From contig PGZT01000001.1 in the NCBI GenBank assembly GCA_002841455.1, positions 79,919-137,921 of the forward strand: 58,003 nucleotides of DNA. Direction: 5' to 3'. The position numbers and the translations under genes are program-made. The notes beneath the pieces were generated by a model, which was given only the letters and a program-made list of their open reading frames with translations, did not search any database and was not told the origin of the DNA. The DNA is from Firmicutes bacterium HGW-Firmicutes-21. Its GTDB lineage: Bacteria > Bacillota > Clostridia > Oscillospirales > CAG-382. Below are positions 26,380 to 36,316 of this stretch, piece by piece. Every line of letters starts with the position of its first letter. Positions within the stretch are counted from its first letter, which is position 1.

Positions 26380-26838
26380 ATGAAACGAATTATAGTAAAC
26401 GAAAAATGGTGCTTGGGCTGCCGCCTATGCGAATATAACTGTGCTTTCGCAAATTCTGGGAGCATCGGTACGACACCGCTCGATATGGCAAAAGCGCTTA
26501 AGGATATTGTAATAAACCCCCGAATTAAGATAGAAGAAAAGGACGACATCTGCTTTGCGGTATCCTGCCGACATTGCAAGGAGCCTCTCTGCGTCAAGAG
26601 CTGTATAACGGGTGCGCTGACAAGGGTTGACGGCGTTATCCGCATAAACAAAGAGAAATGCGTCGAGTGCCACACCTGTGTGCTCGTATGCCCCTACGGC
26701 GCAATTATGCCGAGCGACGAGGGTGTTATGCAGAAATGCGAGCTTTGTGTACAGAACACGGGAGGAGAGCCGTTCTGCGTTAAGGGCTGTCCGAACAAGG
26801 CGATTGAATTTAAAGAACTTGGAGGGGATTCGGTATGA
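26380..26838 (+). CDS. Four-cluster ferredoxin-like electron-transfer subunit
   Basis: A 152-residue iron-sulfur protein of the HycB/CooF/DmsB-like type, with four cysteine groups for 4Fe-4S clusters: CLGCRLCEYNC near residue 11, C-F-A-V-S-C-R-H-C with LCVKSC near 55-70, CVECHTCVLVCP near 88 and CELCVQN with FCVKGCP near 120-135. It would shuttle electrons between the FAD oxidoreductase and the FMN subunit. Its stop overlaps the next gene's start by 4 bases (ATGA), showing translational coupling. The ATG is preceded immediately by an in-frame TTG; the ATG was preferred. Confidence 0.9.
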   Translation: MKRIIVNEKWCLGCRLCEYNCAFANSGSIGTTPLDMAKALKDIVINPRIKIEEKDDICFAVSCRHCKEPLCVKSCITGALTRVDGVIRINKEKCVECHTCVLVCPYGAIMPSDEGVMQKCELCVQNTGGEPFCVKGCPNKAIEFKELGGDSV

Positions 26839-28082
26839 AATATGTGATTATAGGTAACTCGGCGGCGGCAATAGGCTGCATTGAGGGTATAAGAAGCGTT
26901 GATTCTCAAGGGAGCATTACCGTTATCTCAAAGGAAACACAGCATACATATTCCCGTCCGCTCATATCCTATCTTCTGCTTGGTAAAACCGATTCGGAAA
27001 GAATGAAATACCGAAGCGATAATTTTTATGAAGAAAACAACTGTACCGTAATGTTCGGTACGGAGGTAACAAAAATATCTCCCGATAAAAAAGAGGTTCT
27101 GCTCGATAACGGAAAAAGCGTGAAGTACGATAAGCTGCTTGTCGCAACGGGCTCAAACCCCTTTGTTCCCCCGATAGAGGGAGTAAGCACCGCAAAAAGC
27201 GTACATACTTTTATGTCGCTCGACGATGCGCTTGCTCTGGAAAAGGATTTGACGCCGGACAGCAGGGTAATTATTCTCGGCGGCGGACTTATCGGTCTGA
27301 AATGTGCGGAGGGAATTCTTAAATCCGTTAAAAAGATTACCGTTATTGATATGGCTGACAGGATTCTGCCAAGCATACTCGATTCCGAGGGCTCTTCGAT
27401 AATACAAAAGCACCTTGAATCCAAGGGTATAGAGTTTCTGCTCGGAAACAGCATTTCCAAGGTTGACGGACAGAGAGCGATTCTAAAAAGCGGAGATATA
27501 ATCGAGTTCGACAGCCTTGTAATCGCCGTCGGAGTACGGGCGAATACCGCACTTGTGGCGGAGGCGGGCGGAACAGTAAACAGGGGAATTTACACTGATT
27601 TGAGCTGTAAAACAAGCCTTCACGACATATATTCGGCGGGTGACTGCAGCGAGAGCTACGACATTACCATAGGGCAGCCGAGAGTGCTTGCGCTTTTGCC
27701 TAACGCATATATGCAGGGCGAGGTTGCCGGAGTAAATATGGCAGGCGGAGATATGCTTTATGACCACGCCATACCTATGAATGCCATCGGTTTCTTTGGG
27801 CTGCATGTTATATCGGCGGGCAGCTACGAGGGTGAGTGCTACACCGTAGCAGAGGGAAACAACTATAAGAAGCTGTTTTACAACGACAATAACCTTTTCG
27901 GATATATTCTAATCGGAGAGGTTGCGAGAGCGGGTATTTATACGGCTCTGATTCGTGAGAAAACACCTCTCGACAGCATAGATTTTGAGCTTATCAAGGA
28001 TAAGCCGCAGCTTATGGCCTTTACAAAAAAGGACAGGGCGGCGCTGCTTATAAAGGAAGCTCTGCCAGACAATTGGCAATAA
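26835..28082 (+). CDS. FAD-dependent NAD(P)H oxidoreductase
   Basis: A 415-residue pyridine nucleotide-disulfide-type flavoprotein resembling NADH-rubredoxin reductase and the N-terminal part of NirB. It has the FAD-binding VIIGNSAAAIGCIEGI at the N-terminus, the LLVATGSNPFVPP motif, the second Rossmann motif VIILGGGLIGLKCAEG for NAD(P)H, and the late IYSAGDCSES FAD motif. In this operon it most likely oxidises NAD(P)H and feeds electrons through the ferredoxin subunit to glutamate synthase, replacing the classical GltD. That role is inferred from context. Confidence 0.88.
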   Translation: MKYVIIGNSAAAIGCIEGIRSVDSQGSITVISKETQHTYSRPLISYLLLGKTDSERMKYRSDNFYEENNCTVMFGTEVTKISPDKKEVLLDNGKSVKYDKLLVATGSNPFVPPIEGVSTAKSVHTFMSLDDALALEKDLTPDSRVIILGGGLIGLKCAEGILKSVKKITVIDMADRILPSILDSEGSSIIQKHLESKGIEFLLGNSISKVDGQRAILKSGDIIEFDSLVIAVGVRANTALVAEAGGTVNRGIYTDLSCKTSLHDIYSAGDCSESYDITIGQPRVLALLPNAYMQGEVAGVNMAGGDMLYDHAIPMNAIGFFGLHVISAGSYEGECYTVAEGNNYKKLFYNDNNLFGYILIGEVARAGIYTALIREKTPLDSIDFELIKDKPQLMAFTKKDRAALLIKEALPDNWQ

Positions 28083-28107
28083 ATAATAAGTATAAGGGAT
28101 TGGTATT

Positions 28108-28755
28108 ATGGAAAGAAACTGTATGGGCGAAAGGTATCTGGGCTGCGGCAGTGCGGGAGAGAGGATTATCCTCAACGGAACCCCCGGCAACGCACTCGGC
28201 GCATATCTTGACGGCTCGGAAATAATAATAAACGGAAACGCACAGGACGCTACGGGCGATACCATGAACGGCGGAAGCATAACCATCCACGGCAGCACCG
28301 GGGATGCTTGCGGTTATGCGATGCGCGGCGGCGAGATTTATGTCAGAGACAGTGCGGGCTACCGTGCCGGTATCCATATGAAGGCATATAAAGAGAAGCT
28401 GCCGGTGCTTGTAATCGGCGGCAGAGCGGGCAGCTTCCTCGGCGAATATCAGGCGGGCGGAATTATCATCGTACTCGGACTCGGCTTTGAGGGCAAGAGC
28501 GTGGTGGGATATTTTTGCGGAACGGGTATGCACGGAGGCAAGATTTATCTCCGCACAGAGGAGATGCCGCAGGACCTTCCCGAGCAGGTTATGGTCCGTC
28601 TTGCCACGGAAGAGGATATGAAGGATATCGACAGATATATTACAAGCTATTCGGAAAAGTTCGGGGTAAATAAAGAGGATATAACAAGCAGCGGCTTCTA
28701 TGTCTTGACTCCAAACACAAAAAATCCTTACAAAAGGCTTTACTGTTATAATTAA
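28108..28755 (+). CDS. Glutamate synthase GXGXG (GltB domain 3) subunit
   Basis: A 215-residue right-handed beta-helix protein of the GXGXG family, equivalent to the C-terminal structural domain of GltB and related to FwdC/FmdC. Repeats of the form G-x(2)-G-D-x-M-x-G-G-x-I-x-I run through residues 10-150 (GYAMRGGEIYVRDSAGYRAG, GAGSFLGEY-type turns, GIIIVLGLG). It completes the split glutamate synthase: amidotransferase, FMN, Fe-S, FAD and GXGXG subunits in that order. The glnA promoter overlaps its 3' end. Confidence 0.92.
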   Translation: MERNCMGERYLGCGSAGERIILNGTPGNALGAYLDGSEIIINGNAQDATGDTMNGGSITIHGSTGDACGYAMRGGEIYVRDSAGYRAGIHMKAYKEKLPVLVIGGRAGSFLGEYQAGGIIIVLGLGFEGKSVVGYFCGTGMHGGKIYLRTEEMPQDLPEQVMVRLATEEDMKDIDRYITSYSEKFGVNKEDITSSGFYVLTPNTKNPYKRLYCYN

Positions 28756-28767
28756 TTGGTGTATAAT
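28739..28767 (+). promoter_or_regulatory. Promoter of glnA and the ANTAR gene
   Basis: TTTACT (28739-28744), a 17-bp spacer and TATAAT (28762-28767). It straddles the stop codon of the preceding gene. Confidence 0.65.
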
Positions 28768-28780
28768 AGCAGTGTTATGA

Positions 28781-28839
28781 GGGTTATAAAGGTTAAACCC
28801 TTAACAAGCCGTTTCGCCGGCGAGAAACGGCTTTGTTTT
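28781..28839 (+). promoter_or_regulatory. glnA leader: imperfect AAAGGT hairpin followed by a terminator
   Basis: Between the internal promoter and glnA lie two structures. The first is an imperfect hairpin GGGTTA / TAaACCC (28781-28800), with single-base bulges, presenting AAAGGT (28788-28793) in its loop. The second is an intrinsic terminator AAGCCGTTTC / GAAACGGCTT (28806-28815, 28824-28833) with TTTGTTTT. Unlike the other two nitrogen leaders the helices do not overlap, so the switch is less clear. The terminator may simply end the upstream operon. Confidence 0.5.
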
Positions 28840-28878
28840 ACATTGTGTATTTTACAACCGGAGAAACGGACGAGGCAT

Positions 28879-30114
28879 ATGTTTTACACCGATAATGAGG
28901 TAATTGATTTTATAACGGAGAACGATGTTAAGTTTATCCGTCTTTCTTATTGCGATATTTACGGAGTACAAAAGAATATATCAATTATGCCGTCGGAGCT
29001 TAGACGAGCGTTCAGGGACGGAATATCCTTCGACGCTTCGGCTGTACGGGGCTTTGGCGACGAGGTAAGGTCGGATTTATTGCTGTTCCCCGATCCGTCG
29101 ACCCTCGCTCTTTTACCCTGGAGACCGTCACACGGCAGAGTTGTGCGGTTTTTTTGTGATATAAAGCATCCCGACGGCAGAACCTTTGAGATGGACAGCC
29201 GTCATATATTGAAAAAGGCGGTCCGCTATGCGGCGGGCAGGGGTTATACGGTCAGCTTCGGTGCGGAATGTGAGTTTTATCTTTTCAAGTGCGATGCGGA
29301 GGGAAACCCCACCGACATTCCCTTTGACAACGCCGGGTATATGGATGTTTCCCCGCTTGACAAGGGCGAGAATGTAAGACGGGAGATCTGTCTTACGCTT
29401 GAGGAAATGGGTATTATCCCCGAGGCCTCTCATCACGAGGAGGGACCCGGACAAAATGAGATTGATTTCAGATACAGCGAGCCGCTTGTCTCCGCCGATA
29501 ATGTTACAACCTTTAAGTGGGTTGTGAAAACGGTTGCGGCGAGAAACGGACTGTTTGCCACCTTTGACCCTAAACCGATTCCGGACAAGAGCGGAAACGG
29601 CTTCCATATAAATATGGCTCCCAAGCTAATCGGCGGAGTAACCGAGCAGGCTGTGTATGACAGCTTCATGGCGGGTGTTCTCGACCGTGCGGCGGAGCTA
29701 TGTGCTTTTCTTAACCCGACAGAGGCATCCTTCCTCCGTTTGGGAGAGAATAAAGCACCCAAATATATTACCTGGTCCGAGCAGAACCGCTCACAGCTGA
29801 TAAGAATACCTGCCGGAGACGGCGAATACAAGCGTATCGAGCTGCGTTCTCCCGATTGCAGAACCAATCACTATATCGCATATGCATTGCTTATATATGC
29901 GGGCATGGAAGGCATTGAGAATAAAAAAGTCCCACCCGTTCCGATTGACCTAAATCTTTACAAAGCGGATAAGGAGATTATAGATAAGCTAAGCAAGCTG
30001 CCCGAGAGTCTTTCCGAGGCTGTCGAGATAGCCTGCCGCAGCGAATTCATCGGCAGAGTGCTGCCCAAGCGGGTAGCCGAGGCGTATAATCCGCTTTACG
30101 AGAAGCAGGAATAG
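28879..30114 (+). CDS. glnA: Glutamine synthetase type I
   Basis: A 411-residue GSI-type enzyme, slightly shorter than the usual 440-470. Landmarks are FIRLSYCDIYGVQKNI, the FGAECEFYLF catalytic strand, SHHEEGPGQNEIDF, the ATP-binding GNGFHINMAPK (H-x-N as in GSI-alpha enzymes), WSEQNRSQLIRIPAG and ELRSPDCRTNHYIAYALLIYAG. It forms glutamine from glutamate and ammonia. The Tyr-containing adenylylation loop of GSI-beta was not seen. The start is set at the ATG at 28879 because the protein begins with the normal beta-Grasp domain there; an upstream in-frame start would run through the terminator hairpin. The GAGG ribosome binding site is close (3 bases). It is followed 11 bases later by the ANTAR gene. 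Confidence 0.93.
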   Translation: MFYTDNEVIDFITENDVKFIRLSYCDIYGVQKNISIMPSELRRAFRDGISFDASAVRGFGDEVRSDLLLFPDPSTLALLPWRPSHGRVVRFFCDIKHPDGRTFEMDSRHILKKAVRYAAGRGYTVSFGAECEFYLFKCDAEGNPTDIPFDNAGYMDVSPLDKGENVRREICLTLEEMGIIPEASHHEEGPGQNEIDFRYSEPLVSADNVTTFKWVVKTVAARNGLFATFDPKPIPDKSGNGFHINMAPKLIGGVTEQAVYDSFMAGVLDRAAELCAFLNPTEASFLRLGENKAPKYITWSEQNRSQLIRIPAGDGEYKRIELRSPDCRTNHYIAYALLIYAGMEGIENKKVPPVPIDLNLYKADKEIIDKLSKLPESLSEAVEIACRSEFIGRVLPKRVAEAYNPLYEKQE

Positions 30115-30125
30115 GGGGCGTTGGT

Positions 30126-30713
30126 ATGTTGTTCGGTAAAACGCCGTACAGCGTGCTGGTCGTTTCGAGCGGAGAAAAAATTAACGATTTTCTAAACGAG
30201 GTTCTTGGGTCAAATATGTACTCGCCCGTCATATTCACAAAAAACGGGGGGGAGGCAAGAAACATTCTTATATCACAGAGCTTTGACCTTGTTATAATAA
30301 ACTCCCCTCTTAGTGATGAATTCGGCAGCGAGCTTGCCTTTAAGCTCACCGAAAATGCGGTATGCGGTGTAATAATGATTATAAAAAGCGATGTGTTCGA
30401 CGAGGTCAGCGAACGGGTTGAGCAATACGGAGTTCTTGCGGTGAGCAAGCCGATTTCCCGTGTGCTTTTCTTGCAGATTCTGAAAATATCCATCGCTACT
30501 CTCGAGCGGTTGAAAAGGCTTGAGCGGGAAAATAAAAAGTTATCGTTTAAAATAGAGGAAATAAGGCTTATTGACAGAGCAAAATGGGTTCTTATAGAGT
30601 ATCTGAAAATGAGCGAGCCGCAAGCGCACCGATATATCGAAAAACAGGCTATGGATATGCGGATAACACGGCGTGAGGTTGCCGAGAGCATTATAAAAAC
30701 ATATGAAAATTAG
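30126..30713 (+). CDS. ANTAR-domain RNA-binding antiterminator with pseudo-receiver domain
   Basis: A 195-residue regulator. The N-terminal receiver-like domain (about 1-120) lacks the phosphorylation site: the acidic pair after the first strand is SS (VLVVSSGEK) and the acceptor Asp is Asn (LVIINSPL), while the late Lys-Pro (SKPI) remains. A helical linker (about 122-142) leads to the ANTAR domain (about 143-190), with DRAKWVLIEYLKMSEPQAHRYIEKQAMD and the R-R-E-V-A-E-S-I-I end. ANTAR proteins bind hairpins with A1/G4 hexaloops and prevent termination. It is co-transcribed with glnA (11-base gap), which points to nitrogen-gene leaders as targets. It may sense its signal by protein contact rather than phosphorylation. 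Confidence 0.92.
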   Translation: MLFGKTPYSVLVVSSGEKINDFLNEVLGSNMYSPVIFTKNGGEARNILISQSFDLVIINSPLSDEFGSELAFKLTENAVCGVIMIIKSDVFDEVSERVEQYGVLAVSKPISRVLFLQILKISIATLERLKRLERENKKLSFKIEEIRLIDRAKWVLIEYLKMSEPQAHRYIEKQAMDMRITRREVAESIIKTYEN

Positions 30714-30736
30714 TTGCTTTTCATATGTTTTTATAA
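30691..30736 (+). terminator. 19-bp inverted repeat spanning the ANTAR gene stop
   Basis: TTATAAAAACATATGAAAA (30691-30709) and its exact complement (30718-30736) with an 8-base loop that contains the stop codon. It is A/T-rich, with an internal run of five T at the 3' side, so it can act as a terminator and mRNA 3' end. The left arm is coding sequence. Confidence 0.65.
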
Positions 30737-30738
30737 AA

Positions 30739-30796
30739 GAAAAGTCCTTAAAAGTCAGAGTGACCTTCAGTTATCTTCGGTAAAAACGGACTTTTC
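30739..30796 (+). ncRNA. Predicted branched RNA fold upstream of the guaA promoter
   Basis: A 9-bp outer helix GAAAAGTCC/GGACTTTTC (30739-30747, 30788-30796) encloses a short hairpin GTC-AGAGT-GAC (30754-30764) and a TTA..CTTCGG..TAA hairpin (30771-30783). It lies between the ANTAR terminator and the guaA promoter. It resembles the fold at 24702-24756 in layout (AGAG pentaloop, AAC before the closing GG). It has no purine-riboswitch core. Function unknown. Confidence 0.35.
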
Positions 30797-30846
30797 CGTT
30801 GGTAATTTTCCATATACGATATTCATAATTTAAAAACAAAAAAGGT

Positions 30847-30875
30847 TTGACAAGAACGGTTTTTTGCTGTAGATT
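30847..30875 (+). promoter_or_regulatory. Promoter of guaA-pyrG-nadE
   Basis: TTGACA (30847-30852), a 17-bp spacer and TAGATT (30870-30875). Confidence 0.65.
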
Positions 30876-30906
30876 TATAAGATAAGATTTATTAAGGAGA
30901 AAATAT

Positions 30907-34087
<3,181 letters not shown>

Positions 34088-34103
34088 TGGGAGTTGCTTT
34101 TAG

Positions 34104-34832
34104 ATGAGAGATTATAAAAAGGAAACGGCGAGTCGTGTCGCTTTTATCAAGGAAGTTCTGCGTGACAGCGGAGCGAAGGGCATTATTTACGGAAACAGCG
34201 GCGGCAAGGACAGTGCGCTTGTAGGCATTTTGTGCAAAAAGGCTTGTGTAGATACGGTCGGCGTTATGATGCCCTGCCAGTCCAAACGAAATTTCGGCGA
34301 GGACATGGACGACGCCTGTGCCGTTGCCAATCAGTACGGTGTGGAATGCCGTGCAATCGATTTAAGCGAATTAAAGGTACTTGCGGTCAAGCTTTACGGC
34401 GAGTACACAGAGCTTTCCGAAGCTGCGATCGCAAATATCGCACCCCGCTTAAGGATGCTCACCCTTTACACGCTTGCGGCTTCGGAGAACCGCATTGTTG
34501 CAGGTACAGGTAACCGCAGCGAGGGATATATGGGTTATTTTACCAAGTGGGGGGACGGCGCATTTGATTTTAATCCGATTGCGGACCTTACCGTTACAGA
34601 GATATATGAGTTTCTCGAATATCTCGGAGCACCTGAGAATATCCGTACCAAGGCTCCGTCGGCGGGGCTGTTTGAGGGGCAGACCGATGAGAAGGAGATG
34701 GGCGTTTCCTATGCTGCGATAGATAATTATCTGCTCAACGGTATTGCGGACGATAAGGATCTTGCAATAATCGAAAGGCTCCATAACAGAAGCGAGCATA
34801 AACGCTGTATGCCGAGTATATACGGCGACTGA
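34104..34832 (+). CDS. nadE: NAD synthetase, ammonia-dependent
   Basis: A 242-residue N-type ATP-pyrophosphatase amidating nicotinate adenine dinucleotide to NAD. The P-loop is YGNSGGKDSALV (Ser-Gly-Gly-Lys-Asp-Ser at 32-37), and the family signature GTGNRSEGYMGYFTKWGDGAFDFNPI (in parts, about 135-160) is intact. There is no glutaminase or nitrilase domain, so it uses free ammonia. It lies 16 bases after pyrG, the third amide-forming gene of the transcript, and is followed by a strong terminator. Confidence 0.94.
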   Translation: MRDYKKETASRVAFIKEVLRDSGAKGIIYGNSGGKDSALVGILCKKACVDTVGVMMPCQSKRNFGEDMDDACAVANQYGVECRAIDLSELKVLAVKLYGEYTELSEAAIANIAPRLRMLTLYTLAASENRIVAGTGNRSEGYMGYFTKWGDGAFDFNPIADLTVTEIYEFLEYLGAPENIRTKAPSAGLFEGQTDEKEMGVSYAAIDNYLLNGIADDKDLAIIERLHNRSEHKRCMPSIYGD

Positions 34833-34856
34833 AAAACGCAAAAATAAAGCTCTACG

Positions 34857-34890
34857 GCTCGGACGGAATTGACATTCCGCCGAGCTTTTT
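34857..34890 (+). terminator. Intrinsic terminator after nadE
   Basis: Stem GCTCGGaCGGAAT / ATTCCGCCGAGC (34857-34869, 34874-34885) with one bulged A, a TGAC loop and five T. Confidence 0.9.
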
Positions 34891-34910
34891 CATGCAGACT
34901 CTGTGAACTA

Positions 34911-34939
34911 TTGACAGCAAAATAAAAACATGATAAAAT
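34911..34939 (+). promoter_or_regulatory. Promoter of the InlB-repeat lipoprotein gene
   Basis: TTGACA (34911-34916), a 17-bp spacer and TAAAAT (34934-34939). Confidence 0.78.
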
Positions 34940-34993
34940 ATGGTATAAAAAGGGGCATAATAGGCTTATTATATATGTCGGAGGCGTGGTTGA

Positions 34994-36256
34994 ATGGGTA
35001 CGAAAAGAACCTATATAATCTTACTTGTTTTAACCGTAACCCTGACTTTTACAATGTCCTCCTGTCGGATAGGCTCTGATTCGTATAAAGAGCCTTGGGA
35101 GATAGACGACAGCTTTGTTTACTGTGTTGTTTACAACGCAATGGGCGGCACAATTAACAACTCGGGGGAGCGAACCACCTATTATTCGGGCGGCTCTCTG
35201 ATAAAGGAACCTAACAGACGGTCGGGTATGCTTGTAGAACCCGTTAACGGTAACAAGCTCGTTTTCGGCTGGTACACCTCATATATAAACATCGGAACGG
35301 AGGAAAACCCCGTTTATTCATTCGATGAGGCGAACAGATGGGATTTTACCGACGACAGAATAAACGACGAAAATACAGACGGGAACAAAACACTGACCTT
35401 ATATGCCCGTTGGACAGACCCGCCCTCCGTTTATTTTGTGGATGCGTCCGAGACGGACAATGTCCTGCTTAAATGGGAGGATGTTGTTGTAAAGAAACCA
35501 TTATCCCGACCTACGACCACCGAAAAAGCAACTATACAAAAAGTTTCGCAGGGGACACCGACGACCTATTCGTTGCTTGATTATTTTTTTGATAAGGACT
35601 GCACCGTTAAGGTAGTATGGGACACGGATACGGTCGAGGATATTATTTACAGGCAGGACAAGGAGAGTATAATATATATCTATTGTAAATATATAGAGGG
35701 AAATTATAAAAGGATAAGGAACGCATCAGACCTGCGTAATATTAATGAACATGACGGAAAATATATACTGGCAAACGACATTTATTTAGGCTCTGTAATC
35801 TGGACACCTTTATGCGACAAGCAGCCCTTTTCCGGCGTTTTTATAGGAAACGGCTATACCATATCCGATTTTAATATAGATGCTGTGAACAGGGAGAGCG
35901 GTGTGGGGCTTATTAACGCAAGGGAAAAATCGTTCGGGCTGTTTTCGGAGCTGTCCGGTGCGTTCTTTTCGGGAATAAACCTGCAGAATGTAACCGTAAC
36001 GGTAAACAAAACCAGCAATGTTCCGCTCTGTATCGGCGTTTTCGGCGGCAGAGCAGCCGACACTGTTTTTGTAAATTGCGGCATTGATGCTTATAAAGTA
36101 AGCTCCGACGGTGAGGTAAAGACAGACCTGTTCCTCGGAACCGCCGCATTTGCTGACAGCACCTGTACTTTAACCGACAATAGCTTTAACGAACCCGATA
36201 TAAGCAATCTTGATATAAAACAAACGCATTTATTTAAGAACACTAAACAAAACTGA
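34994..36256 (+). CDS. Lipoprotein with InlB-type repeat and GLUG-like C-terminus
   Basis: A 420-residue lipoprotein: signal peptide with lipobox TMSSC (Cys about residue 24), one InlB B-repeat-like module (about 40-145; LVFGWYT and LTLYARW are typical), a second partial module, and a C-terminal region (about 245-390) with beta-helix/GLUG-like turns (YTISDFNIDA, GLFSELSGAFFSGINLQNVTV). Such proteins are surface-exposed binding or adhesion factors; the ligand is unknown. The GGAGGCG ribosome binding site lies 7 bases before the ATG. It precedes the peptide transporter operon by 60 bases and may be co-transcribed. Confidence 0.75.
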   Translation: MGTKRTYIILLVLTVTLTFTMSSCRIGSDSYKEPWEIDDSFVYCVVYNAMGGTINNSGERTTYYSGGSLIKEPNRRSGMLVEPVNGNKLVFGWYTSYINIGTEENPVYSFDEANRWDFTDDRINDENTDGNKTLTLYARWTDPPSVYFVDASETDNVLLKWEDVVVKKPLSRPTTTEKATIQKVSQGTPTTYSLLDYFFDKDCTVKVVWDTDTVEDIIYRQDKESIIYIYCKYIEGNYKRIRNASDLRNINEHDGKYILANDIYLGSVIWTPLCDKQPFSGVFIGNGYTISDFNIDAVNRESGVGLINAREKSFGLFSELSGAFFSGINLQNVTVTVNKTSNVPLCIGVFGGRAADTVFVNCGIDAYKVSSDGEVKTDLFLGTAAFADSTCTLTDNSFNEPDISNLDIKQTHLFKNTKQN

Positions 36257-36263
36257 ATATCCG

Positions 36264-36299
36264 GGGAACTATTCCCGCTTACGGCATAAATGCCGGGAA
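36264..36299 (+). promoter_or_regulatory. Competing hairpins in front of the peptide-binding protein
   Basis: GGGAA-CTA-TTCCC (36264-36276) can form, or its TTCC can pair with GGAA (36296-36299) around the inner hairpin CGGCAT-AA-ATGCCG (36282-36295). The second fold reaches the purine-rich ribosome binding region and might reduce translation. Confidence 0.35.
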
Positions 36300-36316
36300 A
36301 GGAACGATTATAACTA

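Noticed and set aside
26835-28082. Stand-alone nitrite or rubredoxin reductase
   Set aside because: The gene overlaps the Fe-S subunit by 4 bases and lies between glutamate synthase subunits, so a role in that complex is more likely.
30739-30906. Purine riboswitch upstream of guaA
   Set aside because: The conserved core and loop-loop bases of purine riboswitches are absent, and the guaA promoter lies downstream of the fold.
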